A stretch of DNA of 64,000 nucleotides. It comes from Melampsora larici-populina 98AG31 (Eukaryota > Basidiomycota > Pucciniomycetes > Pucciniales > Melampsoraceae). The notes under the pieces are model-generated. The model was given only the letters and a program-made list of their open reading frames with translations. It had not been told where the DNA came from and searched no databases. Where the stretch lies: assembly GCF_000204055.1 (NCBI RefSeq), contig NW_006768766.1:2403231-2467230 (forward strand). The letters are read 5' to 3'. This document shows, piece by piece, positions 24,819 through 37,331 of the stretch. Numbering within the stretch: position 1 is the first letter of the stretch; every line of letters begins with the position of its first letter. The translations under genes and the position numbers were made by a program.

Positions 24819-26031
24819 ATGCTTTTTACTTTTGTACTTGGGGTTTTGGTCAGCTTGAGATCTTCTCATGCTTCTCTCTTTATCACTTCACCAGTTCAAA
24901 GTACAAATTGTGTTGGAGGAAAACCATGCGTAAGTGTTTTTTTTCTTTTTAAACTACGATTGATCCAGTAAAGTCCTTCGATTAATGTTTTTTTTTGATT
25001 GATTGATTGAATTATAGCTTCTTACTTGGACAAATGATAAAGCTTTACCTGAGTTAAGTGCTTATGGAACCATGAATGTTGGACTTTGGACTGGAAGTGA
25101 AACTCAACAAATCGAATTAATCAAATTAGGACACATTGATCCGTGAGTTAAAAGAGAATGGATTTCTTCTACTTTTACAACAAAAACCAAAGTTTTAGAA
25201 TTGTTTTAGTTAATACTTGAACACCCATTTTTTAGTAAGGAAAGTAGTACTATGAACGTTATTATACCCCCAAAGACTGGACCAAATGGAAACCAATAGT
25301 AAGTTCTAAACACCTATCTCTATTTTAGTTATAAGAGTTAATCTTTTATTGAAACTTCATTTGATGGTACAGTTTTATTCGAATGGATCAAGCTGTACCT
25401 GATCACCCAGGCGATCCATACCAAGCCTTCAGCGCTCACTTTGAGTTAGTAACACACAAACCCTTTTTAAAATCCAACCATACAGATCCAAATCCACTAA
25501 CGCTGTTTTGTCAATAGTTTGTCTGGAATGACTGGAGGGGTAGCTCCTGTTGTACCACCTTCACCACCACATCCTGAGCCAGCTAAAGGAGTGATTGGAG
25601 GTCCAAGTGAGTAACACTTCTCACCAAATCGTCTCTCCACTAGGTTTTTATTAAATTTGATATCTTTTTCATTTTAGATTCTAGTATAATCGTAGCCGTC
25701 CCACCTAGTTCTCCAACTGGAGCTCCAGTCGTTGGAAGGATTGCAGGTACAGGTTCATCTAATAGTGTTTCTACTGCTTCACTTCCTGTTCTACCACAAA
25801 CGTAAGTGAAAAAAAGTTTACTTGAAATGGCTTCTTTTCTTTTTTATTGATTGATTGATTTCTTGTTTTCCTTTTAGACCATCTGCTTCATTCTCTTCTC
25901 CTTCACCTATGGCTACACCTCAAACACCTCCTTCTTCTATTACTTCAGGTTCATCATCTTATTACAAAAAAACCAATCACTTCATTAGCTTTTTATTATT
26001 TTGTGCTTGCTATTTTGTTATGATGATTTGA
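24819..26031 (+). CDS. Kre9/Knh1-like GPI-anchored cell-wall protein
   Basis: Seven exons (24819-24929, 25018-25142, 25236-25298, 25373-25444, 25518-25606, 25678-25801, 25878-26031) give 245 residues. A signal peptide covers about residues 1-19 (MLFTFVLGVLVSLRSSHA). The next ~100 residues have the layout of the Kre9/Knh1 N-terminal domain: FITSPVQSTNCVGGKPC, LTWTND, MNVGLWTGS and YFIRMDQ. A Ser/Pro/Thr-rich linker follows, and the C-terminus is hydrophobic (FISFLLFCACYFVMM), as in GPI-anchored proteins. Family members are secreted cell-wall proteins linked to beta-1,6-glucan assembly; the precise role here is unknown. Domain assignment is fairly sure, the GPI site is inferred. Confidence 0.75.
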
Positions 26032-26141
26032 ACTTGATTTTTTTTTTCATGAATATATGAAGTATGTATTGTAAAATTTAAAGTTTATGAAGCTCTGCTT
26101 CTTTTTTTCGTTTATGAAGTACCTCAATTTGCATATCATGT

Positions 26142-26150
26142 ATTTAATGA
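26142..26150. repeat. Left 9-bp target duplication of MULE
   Basis: ATTTAATGA occurs immediately outside the left terminal repeat and again at 26 bp-precise position 31826-31834 outside the right one. Confidence 0.9.
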
Positions 26151-26462
26151 GGGGTCGGTGAATTTTACGCACAACGTTTTACGCACTTTTTTGATCGTAA
26201 AAGACGAAGTGCGTAAAGTTGCGTCTTCCGGTGAGAAAAGTGCAACTTTACGCTCAAAAAAGTTTTTCGCTTCGTCGTAAAGCATACATTGTAAAAAAAA
26301 AGATCGTAAAATTGTCCTTTGATACCCTCAAATCTTTACTTTTACGCACAATATTTTACGCGTAATCGTATAGCGCAAAATATGACGTCGCAAAGTTGCA
26401 TAATCCAATCGCAAATGTGCTACTTTACGCCACCAAACCATCATTTTGCGCTGAACAAGTCA
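26151..26462 (+). repeat. Left terminal inverted repeat of MULE
   Basis: It matches 31515-31825 in inverted orientation over its whole length, with scattered mismatches and small indels (for example near 26290, where the A run differs). Confidence 0.9.
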
Positions 26463-26831
26463 CTAACACACAGGGCCCAAAATCAAATTTAAAATCCCAC
26501 AAACATCCAGTGGCTATAGGCCTTTTGTTCATGTTCAACTACTCACAAGATCCTTGTGCAATCTACATTAGAAAATTGTGACTTCAACCGCTTTGTTCAA
26601 GACTCGCTGTTGATTGCACCTGTTTACCTGAAGAACAGGAACATGTAGGAGATGGCTTTGAATGGAGTTCTTTTCAACTTATTAAGAGCTATAAACAAAG
26701 GGTAATTAAACTGAGCATCGCTATCGATTGATTGCTGATAAGTATAAGATTGAAACAAAAGAAAAAATCGACTGAAATACAAAAAGTGATTCAATGAGAG
26801 TAAGGATGAAAAAATATCAGGAAAAGACAGG

Positions 26832-29800
26832 CTATCCAATTGCTCTTCCTGATCGTGTCCGGCGTGAGGAGGTTTCAACCTGACTTTGAACGTGCTGATT
26901 GTCTTTGGGCAGTAAATCATTAGATTCTGGCCGTTCTTCAACCCACACCCAGCCCTTATGAGATCTCTTCGAGTCTCCACATTGTGCCTCATCCACAGTG
27001 TTGGATTCCTGTGTTTTACACGTCTTGATGGATTTTACTTGTTGTTTGACTTTTGCTGTGGCGGACGCAGTGGCATCGGCAACTAGTTGTGAATATGCAG
27101 GCTTCATGTCATCCACCAGCTTGACTCGTTTTGCTTGGGACAGAGGACACAAAGAGTTAGACCACATGGCTAAAACACCGACAAAACAAGACTTACCAGA
27201 TTTCCCCTCTTCTGATGAATCATCTTCAACATGATCTATTGCTTTTTTCTTGCGCTTGCCCCCATTTTCGAGCAAGAATTTATCTGCTACAGAAGAGAAC
27301 AACAAGCGCTTTCAGTGAAAACTCGACAGATTTGGTTATTGGCAGATATACACTTACAAGATGAAGAGTCTTTTGCATGGGAATGGTTGTGATGATCAGT
27401 TAGCTTGGCTCCGCCTTTAGACTTTGAATTGTCTTTTCTTATCTTTTCGTTTGATTCATTGACAATTGCTTGCTCGCTCTTGCTATACGTTCGAGAATAC
27501 ATCAACCAGCTTGTGCTTGGTGATGGTCCAGCAATACTGCTACAATCACTACTTAGCATCCGAGCGATCCCCTTATTGAGTGTATCATCATTCAACCATA
27601 CTCCAGACACTCCGCCAAGTGTTCAAACTACCTTGCACCAGTAATGCTTGTTACCCCAGTACCCGCGTGCCTTCAAAGTGTACTCATTACCTCCCAATTT
27701 CATCGTTGCTGGCCAGTTTGAATCGCACATAAAACTATCATATGGAAGATTCTGACTGAGAAGTGGTGTAATGTCCTGATGGATGTAGAGGTGAAGTGGA
27801 GGTGAAGTGAGGTTTTATTGAACTAGTTGATAGCAGAACGGAGGTATTGCTTTTGGGATTGCGGTGGCAGTCTTTAATGTTGATTTTTTCTTTTCCAGGA
27901 TCAATTTTGCTTTTTTATCATCATCCATACATGGTTTACAATGATAATTTGATTGGGAGTAAACACCCACTGAACATAGCTTTTGAACAAGCTCGGGTCC
28001 TTGTCCATATTCAAGATCAGCAGCTTCAAAGTCTTCTGGCCGAAGGTTTAATCCAATTAATTTACGAATCTTGATCTTATTGTTACGGTCATCCGATTCA
28101 TGATCTTCGGCACACTTGCGAGAGCAGGTGTAGCGACACTCGCGTTGAACCTGAAATATTGTTTGAACAGCCTTAGAAGAGTTCTTTCTTGGGTCAAACA
28201 AACCTTCCAAGAAAAGCTCGGCTGATGAAAAAGTGTCCGGTTTAAAGCTGCCTCTGTAGGCATCTTCTATTGCTTCATGAAGGTTATCCTGTCCCTTGCT
28301 GAGGATACTGACAATATCCCCTAAGTGGTTCATGTCAAATGATGTACGTGCTGAAAAATGTCGCATCATCTTTGTGAAAATGTCACCTGATTTTCCTCTA
28401 CTACCACGGTACCATAGAGGGTTGTGAATGGCATAGAGACACTCTAGCATCGATTCTTCCCAGCACCGAAATTGTCTACCAGTAATTGATGATGCAATAT
28501 ATCCTTGATATGTGGTGATTGGGTTCCTGTCAACGTTCCGTGAACCCTTTGGCCGTCCTAATTTCTTGCTTTTGAGACCAAGTGCCTCAGTGGTGTCCGG
28601 TGGCCGGCCATCATTTGGGACTGCACGCTGTTTTCGATGTTTTCGAGTCCAACCTAGAGATTCAGCAACTGTCTTGTAGTGCCTAGAGAGCGATCCATAT
28701 TCCACTGTGATTCCACGCATAACATCTTCATGATCCCGCTCCAGTGTCTTGACAAGAGCATAGAGCTGGACCATTCCAATCTGTATGGAGCATTTTGTCT
28801 CACTACATAGATGGTACCAGTAAGTTCAGACACACTTTCAATAAGTCTTCCAATTAATCACGTAGAGTTGTAGCTGACATACCTTATCATGTAGATCACA
28901 CGGTGCATACTCTCTTGTGCATTTGTGGTTTCTGGCAGTTCATCCTCACTAAGGTCAAAATCATCCATTTGGGGCTGCCGCGAACGGAATAGCATTGCTT
29001 TTATATCGGAGGTCTGCCACCAATCAATCCAATTCTTTGCCTTAGGGAAAGTCCTTCGTAATTCATCAAGTTTCTCGTCGTGGGTTTTGCTATTACTTTT
29101 TTTGAGTAGACCTAGTGCCAATCCTTCAAATACATCCTGTGTTATCCAATGAAGGATAGTAATCAAAATATGTACTCAAACCAACCTGAGAAATCATGAA
29201 CATAAAATGAAGAAGAGTAAGTATAACATACCTCTTGACCTCCTGTGACCGCGAAGTTGCGCTTAAGCCGAGTGACAGATGCTCTGTAATGTTCTTGGCA
29301 TCCATTGAGCCTTGATAGTGCTCGGTCTCTATCATATTCTTCAAAGACATCCATATAAGCTTGTATGAAACCATTTTTCTGAGCAGCAGAGAAATCAACC
29401 ACAGTCCGAATAAGGGAGTCCCGCTGAGGTGGAGTGATAGGAGCGTCTTTCACCATTTTCATCAATTGTAAAAAGTGTGCATGATAGTGTGCTTCGGATA
29501 AACCAGAGAGCCAAGTGAATAGAACTGGAATCCACCGGCAGAGGTCATTGTCATACATTGTTGTAGAGCATAGGTAGCCTGTTGCAAATAGCTTGTATGT
29601 CACATCCGTAAGAAGACCACCACTGTAAGCGCGTCCATCATCATCAATAGTAAGCAGTCGCTCTTTCATCCACTTCGTCTGGAAAGAAATATGTGCATTA
29701 GCGGGCGTCATGGTGATATAAATGATATCTAAACCACGCCTAAGAAACATCAGCGTTAGTATCATTTAATGACCGAAGATGAGAGTCTAGAAGATGTAGA

Positions 29801-31130
29801 TCTCAATATGGACTTACTTTGCCCAACTCAACATATCAATCACAAATTCGTCTTGAACACCTTTACCCTTCTTGTCTGATATTATCCCAGCGTCTTTCAG
29901 AACCGAGCGACGTTCAGAAGCGATTCTTGAGCGGTTTCGATATGCTACGTGAATGGTGGAGACACTTTTGATAGGCTTTTTTCCGGCCAGTGCTTGCCCT
30001 GTCTATGCATTCCAGAACAAATTGCAAGTTGATATCAGATCAAAATATATAAGAAGAACAGTTTAACCAACTTTTAATTGCATTGGCTTAGACTTGCTAT
30101 TATTTTTGACAACAGTTGCGAACTCCTCTTTTGAAATTTTGTCTGCCTTTGTACGAACTGGCCATGGGTGGTCATGAGTCCCGATGTGGCGAAGAAGTCC
30201 CCACTGAGTCTCTACACATTCATCTAGTCGGCAGAAAGTATCTTTGCATGCAACATGGATGACAATCCCTGGGCAGCGAGGGACCTTGCATGGTTTCTGC
30301 CTATGTTTCAGATGAAGAAAGAGAAGTCAGGAGATTTCAATTTCTAGATAGTCCGGAAATAACTAAAGAAGGTACTTACTGTTGCACAAGTTTAGAAATT
30401 TTTGTGCGACCAGTGGGAGGTGAGCCCCGGTATTTACAGCTTTCATTTGTACATTTGAGCACCCCTAAACACTTATATCTGGTGGTTTTCCACCGTCCTT
30501 TGACATCTCCTCCTGACATAGTGTAGGTGTAACCAAACGTTCCCCAATTAGTGATCGATTCGGTGTCCTTCGTGACATAGGTAGTACTTCCATTGATGAA
30601 GAGAGGGTAAGACTGTGCATCCATGATTGTACCATGATCAATGAATGTTTTGAACATATCCGGGTTATGTGGTGTAGTGAATTTCTTGCGACGTTCCTTG
30701 AGCCGAGCTTGCAACTTCTTGCTCTTAATCTTAAACTGCTTGATATGTTGAGCATTTGAAGTTTCTTTCTTAGGCGCAGTTGAAATAGAATGAGTCTTTG
30801 AGCTTGTTTTCAAAAGTAATTTGTCCTTCTTCTTTCTCATTAGTTCTGGAGAAGATGTTGGTTTTTTACTGATTGAAGAGGTCTGAGATTGTGAAAGGGA
30901 AATTTTGGAAGCACTGTCGCCCGTTGACTGAGCTTGGTCTAAATCATCCGCGTCAGCCTCCTCCACATCTTCAAAATCAGAATTGTCCTCTGGCTCAATG
31001 AGAATAGCACGTGTCTTTTCATCTTCACTTTCGCTTGTATGAGTCTCGCTGGTATTGGTATCGCTTCAATCAGCCTGATGGAAGTCTTCCTCGCTATCAT
31101 ACCGATGATCATGGTCTTTCAAACGGGCAA
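26832..31130 (-). pseudogene. Mutator-like transposase with C-terminal USP-like peptidase domain, decayed
   Basis: Reading the minus strand, exons chain as follows: an acidic, Ser-rich N-terminus; a WRKY/GCM1-type zinc module (YKCLGVLKC, CKYRG, then GLLRHIGTHDHPWP across introns near 30379-30298); a spacer to 29822; the MULE catalytic core with Asp in TDVTYKLF, Asp in VVDFSAAQKNGF, CQEHYRASVTRL and Glu in NAQESMHRV (29760-28890); then a region from 28820 to about 27490. The last part resembles a ubiquitin-specific protease: Cys box FRCWEESMLECLY, zinc-type CRYTC and HCKPC, and a His/Asp box in YTLKARGYWGNKHYW plus VWLNDD. A basic/acidic tail ends at 26832. In-frame stops occur at 31066-31068, 27815-27817 and 27623-27625, so the copy is probably dead. 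The start is not determined. Confidence 0.8.
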
Positions 31131-31514
31131 GTAACTAAGATTTTTGCTTCATAGCTTGTAGGTCAGAAAAAACAAAGAAAATACTGAAGGATTGGAAAGG
31201 CAGTAATTCTTGGTCGAATCAAAGATCCTACTGGTTGTTGATTTGCGGTGTTCCTTTTGGGGAGACCCTGGATCTTGTTCACTCGCGAGTCACACTTACG
31301 TATCTTCGATAATCGAGCCAGTCATACGTTTCACCTTCATGAGTATGACTGGCTAAATTTGTGAGGCCCCTTGCGTCCTTTTGAAAAAAACAACGCAAGG
31401 GGGTAGAAGTATCATGACTCCCAATGCTCACACAATTCGCGGTGATGCTTCTACTTCTTGGTTGAGGGTAAATCATCTATTGGTTATGAGATCCAATATG
31501 ACATCCCATATGGT

Positions 31515-31825
31515 GACTTGTTCAGCGCAAAATGATGGTTTGGTGGCGTAAAGTAGCACATTTGCAATTGGATTATGCAACTTTGCGATGTCATATTTTG
31601 CGCTATACGATTACGCGTAAAATATTGTGCGTAAAAGTAAAGATTTGAGGGTATCAAAGGACAATTTTACAATCTATTTTTTTACAATGAATGCTTTACA
31701 GCGAAGCGAAAAACTTTTTTGAGCGTAAAGTTGCACTTTTCTCAACACGAGACGCAACTTTACGCACTTTGTTCTTTACGATCAAAAAAGTGCGTAAAAC
31801 ATTGCGCGTAAAATTCTACTGACCC
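31515..31825 (-). repeat. Right terminal inverted repeat of MULE
   Basis: Inverted copy of 26151-26462, followed directly by the second ATTTAATGA target duplication at 31826-31834. Confidence 0.9.
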
Positions 31826-31834
31826 ATTTAATGA

Positions 31835-33028
31835 AACAAATTCAAATTTGAATTGAAGATATTCAATTGTTCATTTTGTTCAAGATTCATGTTTTTTCAT
31901 AATTGAAAAGAACCTTTCACTTTTCATAACTCCAAAACAAGGTTGAATTCAGCTTGAGTTACATCCCCAAAAGATTTAATTTTTAGATGAAAAACACGTG
32001 TTCAACCAATTTATAGGCTAGCAAAGAGTGGTCACAAGCGTTGTTCAATGTGAGCAGGTAACTTGTAAAGTGATCAATTGTGATGTGCGATTGCAAGTGC
32101 TTAGTAAGATTACTAATTTCTTCCTGATTTATTGTAGTAGTTTTTCTCTGTGAACCACATTAAAAACTCTGTCTCCTTATGTTTTGACAGGTGAATCTCC
32201 TTGGTCTTTTTATGTATGACTAGAGAACCAAGTACTCCCATATCTCACTCGAAATAAAGAAAGTTTGACACTTCTTTTTTTGTTGCTCACATGTTCTTTT
32301 GAATGAATTAGTATCATATCATGGATTGGTTGGACAGCATGGAATTTCAGGATAGCAGATTCATGACCTACAGTTGATAGAATTTGCACCAATTTGCCCA
32401 TGTCATGAAAACATTGAATTGTTGGAGCCCTGTGATCATAATAGCTGATCATCTTGGATTTTTGATAACTTGAAGTAACTAGGTGCACTTCTTAGGTAAG
32501 TAATCTTGTAACAAGGCCTGGTATCTCAAGGGGGAAAAGGAAAAAAAGAGCAAAATGGGGATCAGATTGAATGAGGAACTCATTCTTTGGCCAAGAGCCT
32601 TGTCATCAACTCATAACAATACCAACCATAAAGTCATTTTCACCTGGGGAAAATTGATTACATTCAGATCAAGAAACAATTCATTGAAATATTTAGATCT
32701 TAGATCAATGAATATGCCAGTAATATAGTCAACATGTTGGTGGAATGGTATACCAAAATTGATTGTAAATACCAATGTGGCTCAACATGTGATAAAAGAG
32801 TTGAAGAGGATTTTTTTGTCTTTCCTTGGTTTTGGATCAAAAACCATCTTTGTAATCTCAAATATTTTACTAAAACCTAGCAAGAACAATGCTTGGTATA
32901 TGATGTGTATATAGCTATATGTGTCCTACTAGTACAGCTATTAGAATCCAGGTAAGAGTTTCCAGAAACACCCAAGAATTTGGCTGTAGAATAGATAGTA
33001 TGAAGAGATGTGAAAAAAGAAGGGATCA
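31835..33028. other. AT-rich intergenic, no gene seen
   Basis: About 1.2 kb with short open frames only. The part closest to 33029 is the 3' flank of the MBOAT gene. No repeat structure stood out. Confidence 0.5.
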
Positions 33029-34575
33029 TCATCTTTGGATGTGTCCTGGAATCAGTAATGTTTTCCAAGTCCATTCACTTAGAGGCTTGTAAGAATCATC
33101 AATCATTCGTGAGCTATCAATAAACTCTTTACGGTATGGACTACAAGTAGCGACGGTGAAGATCAGAACCCAAAGCCATCCACCACCCAAATAACGCGGA
33201 ATACGAGGAATGATGAAAGGTTCCATGATAAGTCCAATTGGTTGAATGAAGAAATATAAAAATGTTCCACCATCCTTGAAGAAGTTGTGAGGGTTTGGAT
33301 GTGGTTGACGTGCAACACAGTGTATGGCTTTTTTGGTGATAAGATGAATTTGATGTTATTCAAACTTTGAATCAGAGCCTGTCTTTTGTTGAATCAAATA
33401 ATAATTAAAATTGAAAATTTCTCACCATATTGATGTAATACACCACTGACGAAGAAGGTTGCGATTAAACCGATGATTTTTTGAAGTATTGATGGGGCAC
33501 CAAGCTTTTTGGCCAATTTACTTGCAGGAGTACCACCACCTACCAGGAAAACTCTTCTTAACAACTGGTGCCAGCCTTTACCCCAGAACCAAGCAAGTGA
33601 CATCTTGGTTGTAGTATTTGGAAATTCGAAAATTGGCGGGCAAAGTTTCGGATCGAATAATTCTAAAACCCATTGAGGAATTGGGATTGATTTACTCAAC
33701 CAATGTACTCCATAACAACCAAGAGTGATGGTTGAGAATGTCAAGTCTATCCCTGAAAAAGTGAAAATCATGGAGGAAATTGTAGCAATGCTTTCGGCGA
33801 GTATTGTCCTTCCCCAGAAATAAGGCACCCCGAGAGCAGCCAATGCATTATCCGGGCAGCCTTGATCGCGAGTTAGCATTAGAGGAGCGAGTGAGACCAT
33901 GTAGAGTAGATGGACCAAAAAATATCTTCGCATGACCCCAAGGACGCTCGGAGCCACCAGGTTTGTTTTCACACCCCAGCCATACTGAAGGCCTCGCACA
34001 CTAGCGAGATGAGCAAAAAATTCACAATAAATAATTTAGAGATAGTCTCAGGAGCTGGACACCTAAAGGAAAGCTTACGAGAAAAATTGTTTGGTGGTCC
34101 AGGTTGAAACTTCCTTCCAACCTTTTCCCTTCATGGTTAGATTATCTTTTTGGTCATTTTTCGTAGATTCATTTGAGTCGGGTACATCCCAATACTTCCC
34201 ACTATGGTATCCCCCTGTTAGACCCCATTCGAGAGACTTTATAGCCAAGTAGATTCCTGCTATTCCCAGATTTAAGTTCTTGCCGGCATTCTTCGTGAGT
34301 GGTTGAAAACAGAAGTCTATGGGTGTTTTGATTCCTAAGTAGACGTTTAATGGAGTTAATAAGAATCTAACCAAACGCAAAATTGAATATTCGGAAAAGC
34401 TTGGATGTAGGAGAGAGCATTGAATCCAGAATGGGATTAAATAAAATACCGTGCTATACGCAGGATTTTGACATGTTACAATCTTTTCAGGATACCAGAA
34501 CGTATCCACAAGTGATGTGTATACCATGGTTTCGAAAAAAATGAAGGGGGAATTTGAAGTGGTAATGAGCCTCAA
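33029..34575 (-). CDS. Wax-synthase-like membrane-bound O-acyltransferase (MBOAT)
   Basis: Three exons (34575-34079, 34000-33426, 33327-33029) join in frame to about 456 residues. The protein is hydrophobic throughout, with several probable membrane spans. The conserved fungal/plant wax-synthase signature SLAWFWGKGWHQLLRR is present, with the candidate catalytic His in WHQ, plus a second conserved His in SGVLHQYA. Such enzymes transfer an acyl chain to an alcohol at the endoplasmic reticulum, and fungal members include acetyltransferases of secondary metabolism. The substrate here is not predictable. An internal Met (MVYTS, 16 codons in) could be the real start. No biosynthetic cluster is visible around it, although a P450 lies 16 kb away. 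Confidence 0.8.
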
Positions 34576-35634
34576 GGAAACACCTGGCTGAGGTGTATCG
34601 CAATATATATTTTTAATGATCAGGTTTGGAACACCCTATGTCAAGGATCGCCAGGTTGCCTTTGACTCGCTCTCGATTCGCAACAAGGTCATAAGTGTCA
34701 TCGACGGGTGCGCAGGGTTAAAGCATTGTACATACACTTCTTCCCCTCTTGTTTCGGTGGAGCTTTGGAACTCTCTGCGTATGTAGGTTGTGGGTTCTGT
34801 TGACTCCTGTTCAATGCGTTTGGATTCATCCGTCTGGAGCTCCGGAAACTTTGTAGGCCTCAGATCCGCAAGTGGTCATCTTCTTGTCTCCTATGGACTC
34901 GGTGAATCTGTCTCCTTACGTTTCAGGGACGTATCTCCTACCCAAACTGCGTGATTCTATTTTCGCTCACTTTCCTGGGCTCAGGATGATCAAAATTTTG
35001 GAAAGGAGCGGATGTACATTCTGAGAATTATCTCATATATCACAGACAATTGGTTTGGATTAGGTACTCGATGTATACACTTATTGGCAAAGTAGCAATG
35101 GTATACACCCAAGGGATGTGTAAGACAAAATCATACATGGATATGAAATAGACTTTCAAGCTACCAGAGCTATAGATCACATTTGACAGGTAAAGATGGG
35201 TATAGCGCACAATATTCTGCGACACAGACTCAAAACACAAATGCAAATACATATGTTGATCTTTCTAAAAAGATGTGAGGATTTGACCAAGCCAGGTCTG
35301 ATAGGTTGAAATTTTGACACAGATGACGATACGAAATAGATGTAGACCGATAAGGATGGAAAAAAGCAGGCGATCTTCGTAGAAAGAACTTGAAAGAATT
35401 GGTTTAGTGTCCGATAAGCGTTGTCTTCAGGTTCACATCACGTTCACAGCGTAAATTTCATTATTATGTACATCGGCAAATAATGTAAAGCTTGCAGTGA
35501 TTTGTAACACCGGAATGATAACCAGTGGCATTCTCAAGAAGCGGAGTCATGAGATGAAGATGAGGCCCTAATGAGTGATGTAGTATTTCAATATTTGCTA
35601 TATGGATCAAAGGTAGAATATCTGGCAGTGTCAC
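34576..35634. other. Intergenic between divergently ending genes
   Basis: About 1.06 kb between the MBOAT start and the stop of the zinc-finger gene. It holds the MBOAT promoter with a TATA-like run near 34603-34612. I see no supported gene. Confidence 0.5.
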
Positions 35635-37331
35635 TTACACCGATTTTGGGAACTTGCATTTCTCCAGGTGAGCTTTCAAATATTGTCTCAACTTGAAACC
35701 CTTTTCGGGTTTCCCACGGGGGCATCCTATATTTGTACATTTGTCTAACGCGGGAAAATGCCACGAGGAGGCGAATCAGCTCAATCATTTTGTTTCCGGG
35801 AGGGAAGAAAGGCTATGCATCACTTACGCAAGTCACCTTCCTGCTCCAATCTTACTTTCGACAAATGTTTTCTAAGATGCCTTTGGAAATTGTCTAGTCT
35901 TTCGGTCTCATATCTACAGTGACTACATATATATATATTCTTGTTGTTCGGTGTCTCAGTGACAGCAACGCGTGCTCGTTTTGGCCCGTTTTCTTGAATG
36001 AAGTCAGGTTCACTCTCATTGGTGACGCTGGTATCTTCAGAAGACAGACGTGAGCGTTTGCGTTTGATCGTGTTGCTTGTTGAAGCGCCTTCAAATTTGG
36101 CTAAGCTCCAAGCATCTGCAATACTGAGAAGTTAAAAAGAGTACATAAACAAACCGAATGACTTTCAAACACTTACTCGACTGGTCCTGGTATAAGGGTG
36201 CGCGGAGTAGCTCTGTAGATATGCTGCTTTCCTCGGATTTAGAAGGCTGTAGCAAGACTGTGTGAATACCCAAGCGCGTAGATCGCAACCATGCGTATGT
36301 CAGGATTATTCTGAGTGTAGACGCCGATTGATTATTCACTAACCTGTGTCAAGTCTGTGGGGAGCCGAGGGAGGTCCGATCAGGATCGAGTGAGGGTTCT
36401 TTGAGACTGTAGAAGATATTTTGAGGTATCAATAAGCTAGAAGTGATAAAGGAGAGGTGATGGATTTCAGACTGCTGCCATGTGACCTACCCGAATGATT
36501 GTGATATGAGGGTACACCGGTTGCCTCTGAAGATGCACCAGGTTTATCATAGAACGGTGACTGGCTGGAGATACCAAGCTGTCCTAAGAGGCAGAACCGT
36601 GGGATTCAGGACCACTACATATCTGAAATGGAACAAGCTCTTTACTCACCTTGTTCCAGGTCTTGAAGAGCCAAAGCGCTACCTTCGGAGATGATTGGTA
36701 GACTTTCGAAGACTGTAATCGATGAGTTGAAGCGGTCAATCGAGCGAATCTGATGAAGAACAGGAGATGTAGTTCTTACGCGGCATTGTTGTATCACCCA
36801 TGAATGACCAAAACTGGGCCAGCTCTTTGGAGGAAATGGGTGCGCTTAAAGAGATATCTGGCACAGATGAAAAGTCTAGAAACACTGAGATTGAGATATG
36901 ATCGTATGAGGAAAGAAGGAACGGATCAATTCACCTGATTGGTCGTCGGATGAAACGGAAGACGTTCTTCGACGGGACGTTAAGAAAGGTGGATAGACCG
37001 GAATTGTGTTCACCAGTGGTCTTTCCCCAACTACAGTCGAGAAGTTCCCGTCGAAAGTCAGAACAGAGAAAATCAACCAGCGGTCGAGATTGGTAGCATT
37101 ACTTACGGTATGCAAAGTTGTGTGTAGTAAGCACGTTTTTCTCTTCAAATGGTTGTGATGTTGTTCGATCTGAGGATCGCGACAAGTGACGAAATTCGGT
37201 TCGTCAGATTGATATGAGGAAGATGAACATTCACAAGACTCACCTTGAGAACGGGTATGCGGTAAAGTAAAGTCCTCTCGATAGAATCCTTGAGGGTCGT
37301 TATAGTCAGATGTTGAGCAGTGATTTTGCAT
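35635..37331 (-). CDS. Putative C2H2 zinc-finger transcription factor
   Basis: Ten exons, most under 110 bases, join in frame to 349 residues: 37331-37244, 37169-37107, 37030-36935, 36884-36780, 36712-36650, 36583-36491, 36406-36344, 36257-36177, 36115-35828 and 35744-35635. All introns are GT-AG. Near residue 235 is a basic nuclear-localisation-like run (KRKRSR), later KRAR. The first finger is classical: CSHC, then twelve residues, then HLRKH (around residues 281-301). A second, looser finger follows the last intron: CTNIGC with HLEKC. The first 215 residues are Ser/Pro-rich without a known domain. The gene is easy to miss because the finger exon lacks an in-frame Met. DNA-binding function is inferred from the fingers; target and process are unknown. 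Confidence 0.7.

Larger units (their letters stand above)
26151..31825 (-). mobile_element. Mutator-like element (MULE) with ~300 bp terminal inverted repeats
   Basis: The ends 26151-26462 and 31515-31825 are inverted copies of each other, diverged by some percent. They start GGGGTCGGTGAATTTTACGC and, inverted, GGGTCAGTAGAATTTTACGC, and run inward to GACTTGTTCAGCGCAAAATG. They are rich in ACGCAC/GCGTAAA motifs, probable transposase-binding sites. A perfect 9 bp duplication (ATTTAATGA) flanks the element. Long terminal repeats with a 9 bp duplication are the classical signature of Mutator-like elements. One large multi-exon gene occupies the minus strand. Total length is 5675 bases. Confidence 0.93.
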
